64,000 nt of DNA. It comes from Nipponacmea schrenckii (Eukaryota; Mollusca; Gastropoda; Lottiidae). Below, piece by piece: positions 60,370-64,000 of the stretch. The stretch lies in the NCBI GenBank assembly GCA_030562195.1, contig CM060202.1, positions 15,128,001 to 15,192,000 of the forward strand, given 5' to 3'. The notes beneath the pieces were generated by a model. The model saw only the letters and a program-made list of their open reading frames with translations. It ran no database searches and was not told where the DNA came from. How positions within the stretch are numbered: position 1 is the stretch's first letter; every line of letters begins with the position of its first letter. The translations under genes were made by a program, and so were the position numbers.

Positions 60370-60590
60370 TGTTTTGAGGCGAATCAAATTAATTTTTTCG
60401 ATGAATGGTTTTTGAGTTATTGACCCTGCCTCTATATTTGTTGTAGACACAGTAGAAGCTAAAATTTTCAACGGGTTTTAATGGAGTGAGCATTGGAATT
60501 GATAAGACAGCGGACAAGTTAGAATTTGAAGATTTTTCGATGTAGGGTTTTGAGTTATTGCCCTTGACTTTAAATAATTAAAAAATCGAA
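60370..60590 (-). repeat. Pearl-like units on the minus strand
   Basis: Reverse complement of the 44.6-45 kb units: 'CAAGGGCAATAACTCAAAA', 'CATCGAAAAATCTTCAAATT' and 'CTTATCAATTCCAATGCTCA' are recognisable. No terminal hairpin remains. Confidence 0.6.
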
Positions 60591-60776
60591 TGTTTAGCGA
60601 AGAATTTCCGTTTTTTAAATACAAATTATGATTTTTGTATACAAATGTCAATTTTCGACGACAAATGTTGAATTTAACGTACAAATTAAGAGATAAGCAT
60701 TTAGAATTAAGAAAAAAGAAATAGAACATTGAATAAAAAGCCATTCCGCCTTCCATACAGATCATCCTTCAGAAGC

Positions 60777-61165
60777 TCATGTATGTCGTGGACTGTCTGT
60801 GTTTGCATAAGGAAGTAGATGAAAAACTTTGTCCTCATATGAAAATAGCTGCTTCACCAAGTGCTTGTATTCCCCAAATCGAGCTCGCTCTTGCAGTAAT
60901 TCGTGAACCCAGTATTCATGTGTTCTTTTCTTGTTTTTTCGCCCTTTATTATAGATATACAGTGCTATGACTTCAATGTCACTGTCCGATTTATTCGCCA
61001 TATTGTCTTCCTCTCTAGCAATTACACCTACAATTACGCCCAAATTACGCCTCTGAGTACGCTAATGTGGACATAGTACAATGCAGCGTATTACGCAGAG
61101 TCATTTCAGGCGTTTTTCGACGCATATAACGTGGCCTGAAAACGCGAATGTGGACACAGGCCTTA
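60777..61165 (-). pseudogene. PIF/Harbinger transposase 5' fragment with terminal repeat
   Basis: On the minus strand, 60777-61043 encodes an 88-codon frame; a likely start is MANKSDSD. It contains HEYWVHELLQERARFGEYKHLV, whose pattern (YWVH.LL..R..FGEY..LV) is the N-terminal signature of Harbinger-type DDE nucleases (HARBI1/ALP1-like). The frame then loses similarity where FRMS-type residues are expected. Upstream, 61125-61165 reads, reverse-complemented, TAAGGCCTGTGTCCACATTC, like Harbinger termini with a 3 bp TAA/TTA target. The catalytic domain and the other end are absent. Confidence 0.7.
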
Positions 61166-62069
61166 ATGGTCTTAATCCCACCGCCAGAGTTTAGTATGCT
61201 ACCCGATAGTTGCAGGACCAGCTTTAGTTTGACCGCCTTTATCCATTGAACACATGAAAACTGAGAATAATTTAGAAAAAATATCTGGCACTAGTCTAGA
61301 TTTGATCCACCTGAAGCAAGATAAAAAATATAGAATGTCATTTGATTTTTTGTTGATCTAATTTGCAACCGTAGGACTTCATGACCACACCAACTCAGTA
61401 CCGCCCTGCAGTAATATAGGCCCCCACACCTACCACATGCTGTAAGATAAAAGAATTATTTTTCTTTTTTTGAAAAGTCTCAGATGCTAAAACACAGGTT
61501 ACTGATATTTTCAATATGCAAAAAACCAACGTTCATGGATAGAATTGGGATCTTAGCTCTATTTGGCATTCTTGTATGTGACTGTATTTATAAAGTTGAC
61601 TTTCAAATTCTTGCCTTTTCTTATTCAAAAATTCAGATGGACATATTATCACGCTATCAATATTAAATTACATTTACCTTAATAATAAATGGTGTTTAAA
61701 TGAGCAACTCTTACATATTTGATTATAATTACATGCTAGGATATCACTCATTAAAAACCATACACTGAAAGACATAAAGATATAAAATAGAGGGCTCTAA
61801 CACCAATGTCCTGATTTCAAACACATTTTTTTCAATAAACACAAAATATTACAATCAAGAAATCCGGCTAGATTAAAACGAAAATATCTTATTTATGAAA
61901 TATATTATTAAATTCAAAACTAAAAAATATAATGAAACAAATGAAGCCTTACCTAAGAAAAGGCTTTAGGTCCAAAACTGTTCAAGTCTGCATCCAGGAA
62001 ATTTTCTTTTGTGTTGCTGACATGACAATAAGAAGTGAACCCTGGGTTGTCTGCAGTCTCAATGAACAT

Positions 62070-62590
62070 ACAATACAGGTGTAGAGGTCTGTACCCTATA
62101 CTGATTTCAGCTCACCCCATTAACAATACAGGTATAGAGGTCTGTACCTATACTGATTTAGTTCACCCCATTAACAATACAGATGTAGAGGTCTGTACCC
62201 TATACTGATTTAGTTCACCCCATTAACAATACAGATGTAGAGGTCTGTACCCTATACTGATTTCAGCTCACCCCATTAACACTACAGGTGTAGAAATGTC
62301 TCTACCCTATACTGATTCAGTTCACCCCATTAACAATACAGATGTAGAGGTCTGTACCCTGTACTGATTTAGTTCACCCCATTAACAATACAGATGTAGA
62401 GGTCTGTACCCTATACTGATTTCAGCTCACCCCATTAACACTACAGGTGTAGAAATGTTCACCCTATACTGATTCAGTTCACCCCATTAACAATACAGAT
62501 GTAGAGGTCTGTACCCTGTACTGATTTAGTTCACCCCATTAACAATACAGTGTAGAAATGTCTCTACCCTATACTGATTTCGGCTCACCC
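62070..62590 (+). repeat. ~52 bp tandem repeat, about 10 copies
   Basis: The unit CACCCCATTAACAATACAGA continues TGTAGAGGTCTGTACCCTAT and ACTGATTTAGTT. Two alternating variants (AGATGTAGAGG and GGTGTAGAAATG) form a higher-order pattern. Confidence 0.95.
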
Positions 62591-62631
62591 TCAATCTATG
62601 AAATACACCCTTTTAGTTTAAATTTCTAGAA

Positions 62632-64000
62632 GATAGTTTGCCAGGCAAGGTAATATACGCCCACTGGCAGCATTGATTTTGTATAAAAGATAGCTTGCCA
62701 GGCAAGGTAATATACGCCCACTGGCAGCATTGATTTTGAATAAAAAATAAAATATACATAAACTTCGTTTCTAGGTTGATAAATGAACAATATTACTAAG
62801 TTTCCTTAAAATCAGTCAAGAATTAATAATAACAAGGCAATAACTCATTATAGATTTTCAGTATTTTGGATTTTAAAAGGATTCACTCTTGGGTGATAAC
62901 AAACAATTTCAACAAAATTCATCAAAATCCATACATGTTTTAAAGAACAAGGGCAATAATTCATATTAAATATTTTGTGATATTTCTCTTCAATAGGGTT
63001 CATCCTAGAATGATAATTAAATTTCTGCAAGTTCTGTCAAAATCTGTAAAGCATTGTGCCTTCTAAAGTGTTTACGAGCTAAAATTTTGATGGTTTTTTC
63101 AAAAACAGAGCAATAATTGATATCAAATATTTTTAGAAATTCTCTGATTTTCAATAGGGTTCATCCTTAGGTGATTCCACATACTCATGCCAAAGTCCGT
63201 TAAAAACAGTCAAGAAATGTGACTTGCAGAGTGTTTATGAGCCATAAATAACAAGGGCAATCAAATATTATGTGATATTTCTTGTTTTCAATAGGGTTCA
63301 TCCTTGAGTGATAAATAACAATTTCAGCGAATTTTGTCAAATCTGTAAATCATTGTGCCGCCTAGAGGGTTTACAAGCTAAAGAATTTGACGCGTTTTCA
63401 AAAACAAGTGCAATAAAACTAAATATTTTTCGTTATTCAATAGGGTTTATCCTTAGGTGATTACAAATACTCATGCCAAGTTACGTCAAAATCGTAAACA
63501 ATTTCAGAAAGTTTTGTTCAATTGGTCAAGAAATGTGCTTTGTAGAGTGTTTAGAAGCCAAAAATTTAACGCATTTTCAAAAACAAGGGCAATAACTGAA
63601 AAAAAAATAATTTTCAATTTAAGTGAATTTCAATAGTGTTCATCCTTAGGTGATAACAAATCCTCAAGCCAAGTTTTGTCAAAATCGGTCAATAAAGGTG
63701 CCTTGTGGAGTGTTTACACGCCAAAATTTGAACGCCTTTTCAAAAACAAGGGCATAATTGATATTAAAATGTATTTCATGAAACTGGTTTTCAATAGGCT
63801 TCATTCTTGGGTGATAACAAATACTCAAGCCAAGTTTCATCAAAATCCATTTAGAATTATTCTTTCAAGAGTGTTTACAAGCTAAAATTGAACGTGTTTT
63901 CAAGAACAAGGGCAATAACTCATTCTAAATATTTTTCGATTTCACTTATTTTCAATAGGTTTTAATCCTTGAGTTATAACATACTCTCACACTAATTTCA
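62632..64000 (+). mobile_element. Pearl/HINE-like element with ~160 bp tandem core, runs off the window
   Basis: Two near-identical head copies (AGATAGTTTGCCAGGCAAGG at ~62632 and AGATAGCTTGCCAGGCAAGG at ~62689, each followed by TAATATACGCCCACTGGCAG) precede at least seven ~160 bp units. The marker TTCATCCTTRGGTGAT recurs at about 62882, 62999, 63161, 63298, 63452, 63640, 63802 and 63965. The terminal hairpin lies outside the window. Confidence 0.75.

Overview
Eukaryotic nuclear DNA, AT-rich and intron-rich, almost certainly from a lophotrochozoan and most likely a mollusc. Reasons: animal single-copy genes split into many short exons with GT-AG introns; an Rh-type ammonia channel gene; dispersed elements with ~160 bp tandem cores, an ACGG-like microsatellite tract and a terminal hairpin containing TGTGGGCGTAT, which resemble the 'pearl'/HINE elements of bivalves; and many degenerate MITEs. 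The species cannot be fixed from the sequence alone.

Layout: five complete protein-coding genes. (1) UBL3, minus strand, coding 3588-10687 (5 exons, 121 aa), a prenylated membrane-anchored ubiquitin-fold protein; its likely 3'UTR lies in 1-3587. (2) STXBP4, plus strand, coding 12330-22558 (16 exons, ~530 aa), with PDZ, coiled-coil and WW domains; it is divergent from UBL3, with a CRE palindrome and an ETS site between them. (3) An Rh-family ammonium/ammonia channel, minus strand, coding 34728-42518 (9 exons, ~467 aa), with one base too many in exon 7. (4) NAA50, minus strand, coding 46797-50724 (5 exons, 177 aa), an N-terminal acetyltransferase. (5) ATP6V1A, plus strand, coding 50876-58355 (14 exons, 621 aa), the catalytic A subunit of the V-ATPase. 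NAA50 and ATP6V1A are head to head with only ~150 bp between start codons; that gap carries ETS-like, NRF1-like and MITF/TFEB-like (TCACATGA) sites. No functional operon logic applies; the genes act in separate housekeeping or membrane pathways, although V-ATPase and Rh channels are physiologically coupled in acid-trapping ammonia excretion in many aquatic invertebrates (general knowledge, not shown here).

Between and inside the genes: an 82 bp tandem array (13222-14350) that has copied the end of a PDZ-coding exon together with its splice donor 13 more times; a ~2.1 kb 28 bp minisatellite (26690-28800) flanked by two diverged copies of another repeat; 64, 52, 52 and 35 bp arrays; a long-TIR, TTAA-flanked element in an STXBP4 intron; a pogo/Tigger-like remnant carrying a CENP-B-like N-terminal peptide; a PIF/Harbinger transposase fragment; tRNA-derived SINEs; and several small MITEs. 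The stretch 28.9-34.7 kb shows no convincing gene.
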